NCBI GenBank assembly: GCA_003260075.1
Contig: QLIY01000013.1
Span: 186,001-250,000 of the forward strand
DNA from: Phallusia mammillata
Taxonomy: Eukaryota; Chordata; Ascidiacea; Phlebobranchia; Ascidiidae
Reading direction: 5' to 3'
Length of the DNA stretch: 64,000 bases
Shown here: positions 53,940-64,000 of the stretch, piece by piece
How positions within the stretch are numbered: position 1 is the stretch's first letter
How the letters are laid out: each line of letters begins with the position of its first letter
Made by a program: the position numbers and the translations under genes
The notes under the pieces: model-generated
Told to the model about the DNA's origin: nothing
What the model saw: the letters and a program-made list of their open reading frames with translations, nothing else
The model's database searches: none

Positions 53940-55818
53940 GTATTTTAATTTAAAAGAAGGTTGAAACTATTAAAAAGTCAAATCAGTCCCTTTAAAACAT
54001 AGTGAATAACAACTATCTAAACCGCTCACCTGTTGTCTTGCTGGTCAGCCAGTCACTAGTTAAATGCATGGCGTTTAGCATAGCGTTGCCGTCGATCATT
54101 AGCGGGTATAAAACTGCATCCATTGATGGCTATGTGCATTCTGTGGTGAAAGGTGCTTGCTAGCACTCCGGAAAAGCATCAGAAACGCTGGTGTCAGTGC
54201 GGTCTGTTGATGTTAGACGCTCAATTCTATACTCGGCAATGTGGTGTCAGTATACCGGTATGAGGCCTATAACCATGCAGGCGTTGCATTACAGCCACAT
54301 GTATCCGTTACGGCTTTCACTATGCTGACCGAAGTTTTGTACTGTGTATGCAGTAGTGGACTTAATTGTGTATGTGTGTACGAATAGTGTAATTGTGACC
54401 TAAAGTAACTTTTTTAGATGATCTCCCATAGGCTACACTAGCCTACACAACATTTTTTTTGAAAAAAACGCTTTTGATGCGTTTTGTCATTTTACTTAAC
54501 AAATGATTTTAATTTCTCTGTGTTGTGTAAGATATAAACATATTTTGTTTCTCATGCTCATTTTCGTACGTAAAACTAAAAGCTGCAGGATTGACCAGAG
54601 AAAAGTTTTCTCTAAACTTATTAGAACTAAAAACCAGTTTGCTTTCGAACACCAAAATTGACAGTTCCTTGTTTTCCCACTCGCCCAATGTGTTGTAACA
54701 GAAACCAAAACACAAGCAAATGCTTTTGAACTTGAAAGTCCAGATCATAATTGGTGCGTCACTTTTCCAATAAAACATTGAAGCAATGTATTAAAACGTA
54801 CGGTGACCTAGTCAAAGCATTCGAGGTCAGGTATAGTAAGGCCCAATTGTCGGTTATCTGTGAACAGGCTGTTCGGTCGTGGCATCGACTTGTGCGTTCC
54901 TTCCTTAATACAACGGATACACGCATACTGATGAGCCCTATGTAACCGCCTTCCCAGTTACTTGACGTGTCAATTCCATATATCCGCATCCTGACTGATA
55001 GCCTACAACCCTGCACCCTTAATCTACCAAACACTTTGCGGCTTACGATCGTAAGGCCATCGATGGCCGTTATATTTGAGCAATGAAAAAAGTAACGTTA
55101 AACCAACGTTTACCTTTAAACTGTTGACTACTAAAAAAGGACTGCTCGGTTTTGTATTTTTTACAGTGTTAGTGTGGCTACTAGGTTACCAATTAGGTGT
55201 GTGTTGCCTTAGTTTTAGGGTCCGGTTAACCCTATTGCCCTCAAAAATTTCGGTGCACCATACTATGGATGGCTCTTGAGCGAGCCTCAAATTTGAATTT
55301 ATGGTTGTATTTAACATTTATGATAAAAGATTCAGTACACTGGAAAATTCTTAATTGACTGTAGCCTACGATTGAATACTGAGACAGTAAAAAAACTCAA
55401 CTACAAAAGTATGTGACGCCCTCTTTCCCTTGATACCCTATACGTACATAACTTGCCGTTTGGGTAAGGCCTGATTATTTCATTTTCCATTTTAGGGTGA
55501 TTTCATTTTCCTTTTTTTAAATTAGTGTCAAGCAATCAGGGTTGCAATCAATTTTACAGTATGCGGACGACATTTTGCTTTCTATTTAAACAGTGAAAAA
55601 ATAGTGTTTACCAACTGAGCCAAAGACTTTTAAAACGAACTTCCAAAACTGACATTTACTTATGCCTTATGGACGATACATAATCGCAATTATTTTTAGC
55701 AAAAACACACAATGCATTTTTGTTAGACTGGTAGCATGTAAAAAATCAACACATCATACAATTACATAAATAAAAAAGGGCCAGTTTTTGATTTGTGTTG
55801 TTTGGCAAGTGCATCGTG

Positions 55819-58800
55819 TTAAGGACAGAATGCCGGTTCTTTTTCACATATGTACGGGTTGAACTTGTTGCAGTTTGCATCATTCCACTGACCGGCATAA
55901 AGTTTACGTAATTCGGCGCAATCGTCCGTTTTGTATTCCTTGTCTGGGAATCTGAAAGTTAAAATGTTGCTGTAAAGTGGCAATGGCAAAAAAATGTTAG
56001 TAGTCCTTCACATTTGGTAGTTAGACTACATCTTCCATTTAATTCAGTGGTCGGCAAAGCCGGTCCGCGAGGGGTTTGTTACCGGACCGCAGAAAAATTT
56101 CTGAAGGTTTACATTGTATCAAAGTTGGAATAACTGTAATTAGTTTTCAGTGTTGAACATTTGTAGTTTTAAATACCGGTCCGTGATGAAAAATTTAGTT
56201 TCAAACCGGTCCGCAGTACAAAAAAGGTTGCCGACCCCTGATTGAATTAACCGTTAAATCCCGTCTCTGCTCAACAAAAAATACAAAATTAAGTGCATAA
56301 CGAATTATGGAAAAAAGTGTATCACAAAGTGTAGGCAAATAGCTCATCTGACAAAAGTAGTCATTTTGACGACTTGAAGGTGTTTTGTGGATATATCTAT
56401 ACCTGAACGTATAGACCTCAGGGAAACACCTAGTGGCCCCCGGTTGAGAAACGCTGGGTTAGCGCAAAATATCACAAAAGGCAAAGCCACAAATCCTATT
56501 TATTAGACAATCTTTGCCAACCAGACCATCTTTGCAAAATCATTAAGTATAAAGATAAAACCACAGCAAGATGAAAAAGTGGTTTTAAACATATGCACAG
56601 CTGACTGAGTTTAACAATATACACCTACTTATTCGGAAAGTTGTTCCATTGTCCTAAGAAATAGTTCAGCTCAAAACCCGATGAAAACTTCCATATGTTT
56701 TCGTTAAGTGTGTCGTTCAAACCTGTAAAACAAATGAGATTCGTGCAGTCTGTGTGGCTACATATGACGTTGTGGGCGAAAACTCTTTCACATAGCTTGG
56801 GTTCCAAACGCATGCAATATCTTGTGTACAGCCTCAAACAAGGCTTTTGGAGTGTATCCCCACATGCTAAATTTTTAGCACCTTAGTGAATATAAATGCT
56901 TGTTGTTGTTAAATTTAAGTGTTTCTTGAGTTTGACATTGGTAATGCTTCATGTTTATATTTTTTTTTACTAAAGCAAACGAAAGACGTTCCAGCTTGTG
57001 AAAATGCTTCAGTAGCCTATAGCTTACAACTTGCACCAGCCACGGAAATTCCGCAACATAGGGTTTTTCCAGGTATAATCGATTCATCACCGCTCTACCG
57101 CCGTAGGTAAAGCGGCCTAGAAGGAAGGACAACCTAACTCCACAATTTGACTATGATGTGGTAAAAGCAGTGGTTTTGTGGCTAACGAAAGAAGATACTT
57201 TACAGAACTTAAATTAGTTTTAGATAAAATTACTATTTCCCCCTAAACTATGGCTTCACACTCTTTAATTACAAGTGTCAGTTTTGTCGTTTTACATACT
57301 TGTTATTTACATGTCCCTTTTTCATAAATTATAATTATTGTTGTACGGTAGCGTGCAAAAATGCCTACAACATGCTAACTTATATAACACCTCAACCTTA
57401 TAGCAAATAATCTTCTTTGAAAGGACACAATATAGAATAAGTTTTATAAAACATATACCTTACAACCCATATTCCCTTAATAAAACTTAAACAGTATAGA
57501 AATCATATTCTCAACTAAAATGGACATGCTATAAATCATATTCCCAACTAAAATTGACACAGCTCAATTGGTAGAGCGCGAGTCCCGGAAAGACTACTGT
57601 CGTGGGTTCGAGTCCCATCGCAGGCTAGATTTTTCTAGCCCATGCCTTGCCATATGGTGGTGAATGCTTGGTGACCGGCTGACTCGGTATGGCGCCTTCG
57701 GTGGGCCTGGCGTACTAAATTTGACACACTATAAAAATCACAATTTCAACTAAAACGGACACACTAAAATTTAGCTTCACAAAAATCTTACCAATCCAAA
57801 AATCTTGGTCAGATGACGTCACAACCAAGCTCCAAATGAACTGTTGAATCGGGCTTTCGTCTATCACCACCAAGCGGCCACCTTGCTCCTCACATTTGAT
57901 CCACGCATTATCGAAGTTGAGAGGCGTGGGAAAAACTTTGTAACACTTGCAGTCAAAATATCTCCAGGAACGAGGGCATGGCTGCGTATTGCCTTAGCGT
58001 AAGAAATACGAGTTAAACTACAAAACCATAATTTTATCGTCAATGTTTATTGATACCCCATTCGCGGATACCAATTCTTTTTTGGTGCATTTAGTATTTC
58101 CACCCAAAATAGAATCTCATCAAATACCCAGACTGAGAACTTTAAGTATGATTGTCATTTTTGAGCTGTTTTGCCTCTATGTAAAGTCACACAAATGGGC
58201 CATGGTAAGATACAAATAAATACTGTTGCTGGTTAGGCGTGTTTTAAACCAAAGCTTTTTACCAGTTTATCAAATTCGGCCATTCAATTAAGACCTTCGC
58301 AGTGCCGGATTAACCATTAAGCAAAGTAGGCACGTGCCTACAGGCCAGTCAAAAATCCAGGCCACTTTAAAATCAGTAGATGATTTGGCAACAGAATAAT
58401 TCTAATTTTTTAATTGGCAATCCTGATTTTCAGGCCACTTATAAATTGTGCCTACAGGCCAGCAGACCCTTAATCCAGCACTGGACCTTCGTATAAGTTG
58501 TTTGCTATTTCACATCGCCAAACCTACCAATCCACTTCGATACAGTATCGTCAGAATACTGTACCATATGTTCCGGGGAGAGGGGTGTTTTCCACACAGT
58601 CAAATCACTGATGTCACCAAAGAAACGGTGCACGTGTCTTTTTCGTTGTGGGCTTCTCCAATCTTTCCTGCCTCTGTGAAGTGTGTTGTCTTCGTACATC
58701 CAATGACCTTAAGTGAATTTTGAGTGAAAACATTTAAAACCGAGTATAAAGTTGTGCAAGGCGTTTCGTCTGATTTGTTTTTTTCCTGTAAAAAGTATTA

Positions 58801-61114
58801 ATTCGGTCCTAATGTCATTTTGTTTGCACTAATGTGTACATGCATTGGGTGTGCCACATTTATTGATTCGTTTAGTTTTAGTAGATAGTACCTTTCGCGC
58901 CTAGTAAGGGCTTCTAATGATTATTTTCTTCGAGTCGGACTTGGTTTTAAAGGTAGGCTAGCCTATGAGGCCTAAAAACAACTCATATTACCATTTCATT
59001 TGCACACAAGCCGTTTTCGCAGGGTAAAGTCTTAAAAAATTAAAAAAGTAATAAATAACCGATACCGCATGGTAGAAAAGCATAACCGAAACCACAGCTT
59101 ACATACTTTCATCTCCCGAAACTTTTGTGTATTTTACTATAGTTATGTACCGATTGTTAACGGTGCATCCGATGATAGTGTTGTATTCATGAAAACAATG
59201 TACGGCGTTCCGTCGGGCTGTCCATTGTAGTAGGCTTGCACAGTAGCTAAATTTTGCTTTCTGTAAAAAATAGGTTAAAATACACAGAACAATTTTTTTT
59301 GGGGGAAACAGTCGTATGTTCGGGTTTAGACCAGGCTCGGGCCGCTGGGAATTCTACTACGTCACCTCTATTACAAACGGGCGAACAATTCGTCACTAAA
59401 GTCACTGGTTTTCCTTGATTTGAAGACAAAAAAAACTTTGAGTTGTCAAAAGTACACAAAATGTCCTACCTGAATGTGTCTCTATCCACAGTTACACCAA
59501 CCGTCACCCAAGTCAGGTCAGGAATCATTGACTCTCCGAAGGTTATGTGTCCAGGTTTGTCATTCATATACATTGAAATGCTTCCTATAGAATATCGTTC
59601 TTGTGAATTACTGTTCCCAAATTCAATCATGCAAGTAGAATACATGTTAAACTTACGTGTGTAGAAACTGGGCACAACAAATTGCCACCCTGTCTTGTAT
59701 GAAGTTCGCTTGCTTAGAATGCGTCCACCCCAATTATCCATTCCGTCTCGGGGTCGCAAACGAATGTGGGCAAACAAACTGAAGCTCTCTTCACCCAAGT
59801 CCATATCCTGGGTGATAAAATGAACAGGTTTTACTTGTTTTTAATACAAAAAAGTGCTGTAAGGTGGATAAAAATAATAAGTCCAGTTGTAAGATCTAAC
59901 AGAATTGGTTACCTCCAACAAACTGGAGTGCCGTTAGACGGTTATTAGCCAATACCTGTCTTGTCACCAGCTGCACTGATGAGACCTTATGGGCCAAAAC
60001 AGTATACACTGTCTGCATTTTACTTGACATTGATGCTTTTATTTTGAAATAGCCTACTGACACTGAGCCGACATCACATTTTTTTGGGGGAGGATCGAAC
60101 CTAGGACGTTCCCTGGGACAAACCCGTTTAAGGTTTTTTTATGTCTGTATGTGGGTCAGGCGCGTCGGACCATTCGAGCAGTTTGTTTAGCTATTGGGAC
60201 CCGGTTGCTCTCAATAAACTGGAGTGCCGTTAGATGGCTATGCTAGTTAATATACGGTATATGTCTTGTCACCAGCTTCATTGATGATACCTCATAGGTT
60301 GAAGCAGTATGGACTGTCTACAGCTTACTCAATTGTCTTTGGTTAATTTAGCAGAATTTTCGCCAAGTTACGCAATTTCACACCTGTCCAAGATTGATTG
60401 CACCGCCATTTCGTTCAAACTCTTCAGTGTTGCAAACTTGGCCTTTTCTCCAATCACAGTAGACACGGTGTGAAACAGGAACGAGGATATTTGGCTCATA
60501 CGCCCCTATACAAAATTAAAATACATTACTTACCACCTGGCCCAAAGAAAGCCTGGTGCTTTCAAATTTGACCACTTTTTATTCCAACACAAATGATTTC
60601 GTAAAATTAACTACTTCTCACATGAAATCCTAAAGCAATAATCTCTATGTGCCTAAACCTTTATCGATATCTTTTTTATTAAGGGGCGTTTTTAAATCAA
60701 CAGAAAGTATGAGAAGCTGAAATATTTCTGGTGTGGTGAACCATTTAGCAAAATACTATTTTTTTCTCAAAATATTGAGTCGAATTTTTTCCAAACTTAT
60801 AGGTAACATTCAAGAAAGGCACATAGCCTACATAGACCTAACTGCCAAGATAAAGCATATCTCGCGAAATAGTATGCTGTACTTACGTGCTAACGGAGCA
60901 TCTATTTCGGAGTCATCTTCCACTCGTTTGCAAACCAGTGGCTTCGGTCCACCTGTATCAACCCAAATCAATTAAAAACTGTTACGCGACGATACAACGT
61001 ATTAAATATAGACTCACCTTCATTTTGATCATACAAATCGCTTCCAGCAACCCAATCAAAAGGCCATAGATAACAGGTCCCCAAAACTAAGTAGATTACA
61101 AACTGTCGTGACAT
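55819..61114 (-). CDS. Secreted LamG-like plus C-type lectin domain protein, complete
   Basis: Exons in transcript order: 61018-61114, 60887-60952, 60384-60505, 59470-59807, 59151-59260, 58528-58707, 57792-57992, 56629-56722, 55819-55951 (stop TAA). All GT-AG, all phases match; 1341 nt, 446 aa. Residues 1 to about 24 (MSRQFVIYLVLGTCYLWPFD) look like a signal peptide. Residues about 95-290 form a LamG/concanavalin-like jelly roll: GGRILSKRTSYKTGWQFVVP, VQAYYNGQPDG and the typical closing GDISDLTVWKTPLSPEHM. The C-terminal 145 residues are a C-type lectin domain: PCPRSWRYFDCKCYK, AWIKCEEQGGRLVVI, FWIGLND, then GQWNDANC and ICEK. The canonical EPN or QPD sugar-binding triplet is not visible, so calcium-dependent sugar binding is uncertain. 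Likely role: extracellular recognition or adhesion. Confidence 0.93.
56037..56249. mobile_element. hAT-type MITE in an intron of the lectin gene
   Basis: Element 56045-56241 from CAGTGGTCGGCAAAGCC to GGTTGCCGACCCCTG, flanked by ATTTAATT and ATTGAATT (7 of 8). Internal inverted CCGGTCCGC motifs. Confidence 0.83.
57546..57720 (+). mobile_element. tRNA-derived SINE
   Basis: Head has an A-box-like AGCTCAATTGGTAGAGCG and a B box GGGTTCGAGTCCC at the right spacing, followed by a non-tRNA body (GCAGGCTAGATTTTTCTAGC) and a tail with GGGCCTGGCGTACTA. Relatives at 61940 and 63436; tails at 22441, 25620 and 33205. It lies in an intron of the lectin gene in antisense. Confidence 0.85.
59919..60340. repeat. 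Two diverged copies of a dispersed repeat
   Basis: About 59919-60030 and 60219-60340 share TGGAGTGCCGTTAGA, CTTGTCACCAGCT and a GTATxxACTGTCT end. A third partial copy is near 39995. Both full copies sit in one intron of the lectin gene. Confidence 0.65.
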
Positions 61115-62744
61115 ATTTCCTGCTAACGAATAGGGCAATGTAGAGAGCTTGCATGCGCACTATATGTTGGAACCCAAGGCTTTGCTGCTATGCAACCTGA
61201 CAATTAAAAGCTGCTATATATGATAAAATTACAAGACTTCCTGTTTTAGCTGTTACCTTTAGTTAGGTCATTCATAGTTCGACAGTCAAGTTCATTTAAA
61301 GGTATGTAGTTTTGCCCAGAGGAAGGATGTGTTCAGGTTTTACGCCTTAGTTCAATCCGGCCGTAAAAGAAACGTCCCTATTAGGCGAATGACATTACGA
61401 GGTGTTATATGGGCACGCGTTTGCACGCAATGCTTGACTCAAAGTCGTTAACTTATGACATGTTTACGCTTAAATGTACTACATGCTGTGGCGAAATCAA
61501 TTAAGATAGCTTTGGATTGTTGTTTGATGGAGTATGTAGGTTTAAGGTGACGTTTTATGGCATGTAAAAGTCGGTGCTTGGTTGTAAATACTACACCCGA
61601 TCAGGCAATTGATTATGATAAATAACAATGATAAAAACAACAAGGTTTTATATATAAGCTATTGCTGCAAGGCATAATATTAAGTTTGTAGAGCTCTTCT
61701 GGCAAATGTAATTTTATTTCGACGTTTCGACGTCCTAATCAGGTCGCTTTCATTAGGGTAAACCCTTAACAAAACAAGGTCCTATGTCCGCATGGGTTAT
61801 GTTTGATTAGGAACTGTACAAGTGGTTTCTAACATTTTCGGTTGATCAACTTGCATTTGGCGTAAACCCATCGATTTCGGAGGCCTGTATTTTATACCGT
61901 TGATTTTTAATGACAAACCAGAATGAAAACGTAACCATAAAGATGAACATAAATTCATAACTGGGATCAGCCCCGGCCTTGTGTAGCTCAGTTGGTAGAT
62001 CGCCAGTCTCGGAAAGACTCCTGTCATTGGATCGAATCCCACTGCAGGCTAGACTTTTCTAGCCTACGCCTGGCCATATGGGAAGGCTTGGGAGACTGAC
62101 TGATTCGGTATGACGCCTTCAATGCTGGCGTACTATGATTCACTGTTTACGTTTAATCAGTTTCTCACTATTGACACTGCGTTTTTTGTGGGGGGGGGGG
62201 ATCCTGGCGTACTATGATTCGCTGTTTACGTTTAATCAGTTTCTCACTATTGACACTGCGTTTTTTGTGAACACACAATAGTTTTTTTTTCATTTAAGAA
62301 ACTCCTAAGACTAAATATAGCTTCAACACACAATGGAGAACTTTGTATTATGTGGGATCATAGTTCATAGGCAAACATGGCACTGAACTCGTATGGTTTG
62401 TCCTAATCGTTTGTCAAATGAAAGCCAACACAGAAATCAGGCACAATTATAAAATTCATTGTCGTACTTTTGAACTCCTGTTGCAAACCTAGGAACAGTG
62501 CAATGCAGCAATAAAATATATCCAGAAACAAAATGCCACGAACTGACAAACCGCCAAAAATATTTTTTGGCAGAAAACAGCATCAGTGTTTAATTCCTTG
62601 GCGCAGAAATGTGCGTTATGGCGGTTAGAAAATAACCGCTATTGACCAATCACAAACCTCACGTACATCAATAAAAATCACAAAAACAAGCCTCGCATTC
62701 TTCGACTGGCGCCGGGGGGGGGGGTTCACGTAAATCAATAAAAA
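61115..62744. other. Intergenic between two minus-strand genes
   Basis: Upstream region of the lectin gene and downstream region of COPS6. Includes the GACGTTTCGACGTCC-type dispersed repeat near 61717, a tRNA-derived SINE at about 61940-62145, and two allelic duplications with G runs at 62190-62200 and 62714-62724. No coding exon seen. Confidence 0.6.
61940..62145 (+). mobile_element. tRNA-derived SINE
   Basis: Leader with CTGGGATCAGCCCC, A box TAGCTCAGTTGGTAGATCG, B box GGATCGAATCCC, body GCAGGCTAGACTTTTCTAGC, tail GCTGGCGTACTATGATTC. The tail is repeated after a G run (62125-62189 and 62204-62269; run 62190-62200). Confidence 0.85.
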
Positions 62745-62781
62745 TCACAAAAACAAGCCTCGCATTCTTCGACTGGCGCCG
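62659..62781. repeat. Allelic copy of the COPS6 stop region
   Basis: 62659-62713 recurs at 62725-62781; G run 62714-62724. The second copy is continuous with the COPS6 last exon. Confidence 0.88.
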
Positions 62782-63806
62782 TGTCGATCAAACAAAACAT
62801 TAAACTTGGAAATAAACTGGTTTAAAGTTTGGCTTCCTTTGCTCATAACACCGAGGTACATCAGCAATGTCACGTCGCTGTATTGCTGTGAAAAACAACA
62901 TTTGTTTAAAGTAAGGCCTAAAACAGGGATGGATGCGGCCGGTATGGAAGATAGTCAACTTTATCAAGCCTTTGGCGTTATTTATGCAAAAAGATATTAA
63001 TCATTTCAATTATTGTTTAATTAGCGTATGTAGCCTATAGCCTACAGTGCTCTAATAGAATGCTGGGTACCTATTTTTTCTTTAAGTCAAACTTAAAAAT
63101 TTCGCCGGAGCACTTGTGACTAAAATGCAAACAACAGTACTGCGATGACACAGAAACTTTTTTATTTGCTCTATTTATTCTCACATTTAGATCTGTTATA
63201 ATGAGTACATAAACTGCAAATACCCGTTACAATGGCGCACTAAGTCTTGCCGTTTGCGAAGCACTGTTTCTATTTTTGAAACGTTATTTCTTTTATACAA
63301 ACGAATTAATATGAACATAATAACTGGGATCAGCCCTAAAGCGTTTATGCAGACCAGCAATCACGGCACACTCGAAGCTGACATGTGCAACATACGAGGC
63401 AGGCAACGGTGCTTGTGATTGGGGGGGGGGCTTAATCACTGAGCCTGTGTAGCTCAGTTGGTAGAGCTACAGCCGTAACACATGGGAATGCTTGGTAACC
63501 AGCTGGTTCGATATACGCCTTTAATAGGTGTATACTATGATATAGTATGATTCATATACAGATGTAATTTACACAAAAGCTCATCTCGGTTGTATTGAAT
63601 AGCTCAACTTACATCTTGTAGATCCTCAGTTAAATATTCGGATCCGAGGACGGGTAGTCGCCGACAGAGGGCGTGCGCGGCTCGAAGTATTTCGTGATTT
63701 CTGGGAAGTTCGTCGTTTTTCACTGCACGAACGTACTCAAGGACGAGTTGAATGCGAGCGTACAACATTGAAATGGCGTTGTGTTGACTGTGTAGGTGAT
63801 CAGAAG
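62745..63806 (-). CDS. COPS6: COP9 signalosome subunit 6, last two exons (5' part off the right edge)
   Basis: Exons in transcript order: 63613-63806 (entry phase 1, exit 0) and 62745-62885 (stop TGA at 62747-62745). CSN6 is the catalytically inactive MPN subunit of the COP9 signalosome, which removes NEDD8 from cullins. The first exon codes the C-terminal helical region: HSQHNAISMLYARIQLVLEY, NHEILRAAHALCRRLPVL and TEDLQD. The second gives DVTLLMYLGVMSKGSQTLNQ, KFNVLFDRHG and RRMRGLFL at the end, matching the human C-terminus RRMRGLFF. The MPN domain exons lie beyond 64000. The last 37 coding bases plus 3' flank are repeated at 62659-62713 as an allelic copy; that copy is not a second gene. 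Confidence 0.94.
63421..63545 (+). mobile_element. Truncated tRNA-derived SINE beside a G run
   Basis: Ten Gs (63421-63430), then GTGTAGCTCAGTTGGTAGAGC and a shortened tail ending TATACTATGAT. A separate leader piece, CTGGGATCAGCCC, is at 63324-63336. The B box is missing. It lies in the COPS6 intron. Confidence 0.75.
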
Positions 63807-64000
63807 CTAAAACATAAAAAAAATGTAACCTGGGTTAGGTATAAATGTATCTAAAAAGTAGTTCTTAACATGTGGTACGCATACCACTATCAGTATACCG
63901 GAGCTTTTGTGGTGGTGTGATAGTAGCTTTCTGGTATACCGGAATGTTGATCATGTTGAACAAAACTCATGTCTTAAAGCAATCCGCTGGAATTGCTAGC

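Larger units (their letters stand above)
44137..55818. other. About 11.7 kb without a convincing gene
   Basis: Mostly unique AT-rich sequence with frequent stops. It contains G runs at 45699-45728, 46866-46875, 49430-49441, 51221-51260 and 53844-53938, a TA microsatellite at 47657-47673, a diverged tandem duplication around 50592-50870, and two weak coding candidates listed separately (50834-51127 and 53351-53402). It could be a large intron or a regulatory interval of a gene whose exons are too short to see. Confidence 0.5.

Noticed and set aside
57546-57615. A functional tRNA gene (also 61981-62045 and 63440-63470)
   Set aside because: A and B boxes are present but the cloverleaf arms do not pair well and the same body and tail follow each copy, which marks a SINE.
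3340-63430. A CRISPR array or programmed repeat system made of homopolymer-spaced duplicates
   Set aside because: Each duplicated unit is different, is present in exactly two copies and matches only its own neighbour, so there is no common repeat.

Overview
This window is eukaryotic nuclear DNA, AT-rich with short introns and many small non-autonomous transposons. The gene content (one NSD-family histone methyltransferase, mitochondrial processing peptidase beta, COP9 signalosome subunit 6, a secreted LamG-like/C-type lectin protein) fits an invertebrate deuterostome. A highly polymorphic tunicate is my best guess, but the sequence does not prove it. Nearly every site where two near-identical copies sit side by side looks like two alleles left unmerged in the assembly.

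Layout. (1) 190-23123 (+): an NSD1/2/3-type H3K36 methyltransferase. I could thread 27 exons with consistent splice phases, giving 2397 residues from the window; the 5' end lies to the left. Order: PWWP1, a 1086-codon transposase-derived exon (pipsqueak-like HTH repeats plus a pogo-like DDE region), a basic segment, HMG-like box, two Cys/His zinc modules, PHD cluster, PWWP2, AWS-SET-postSET, PHD/C5HCH, AT-hook tail. (2) 24763-31928 (+): complete 11-exon mitochondrial processing peptidase beta subunit, 475 aa. (3) 33834-40453 (-): 3' part of an unrecognised gene, four phase-consistent exons. (4) 42720-43794 (-): complete 4-exon gene for an unrecognised 182-aa basic protein, head to head with a 96-aa ORF at 43846 (+). 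(5) 44137-55818: about 11.7 kb with no convincing gene. (6) 55819-61114 (-): complete 9-exon gene for a 446-aa secreted protein with signal peptide, LamG-like domain and C-type lectin domain. (7) 62745-63806 (-): last two exons of COPS6, which continues past the right edge.

Main biological finding: the large transposase-like exon has an AG acceptor and a GT donor, both phase 0, that join it in frame between PWWP1 and the rest of NSD. After one allelic duplication is removed it is open throughout, and the whole 27-exon reading frame closes. It has lost the first catalytic aspartate, as expected for a domesticated transposase domain. This would be an NSD-transposase fusion, a situation analogous to SETMAR.

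Main technical finding: about 40 runs of C or G (10-95 nt) and three single Ns mark junctions, most of them followed by a repeat of the sequence just before. All runs are C up to 38.99 kb and all are G from 42.55 kb on. Several duplicates include exon pieces and must be collapsed before gene prediction.
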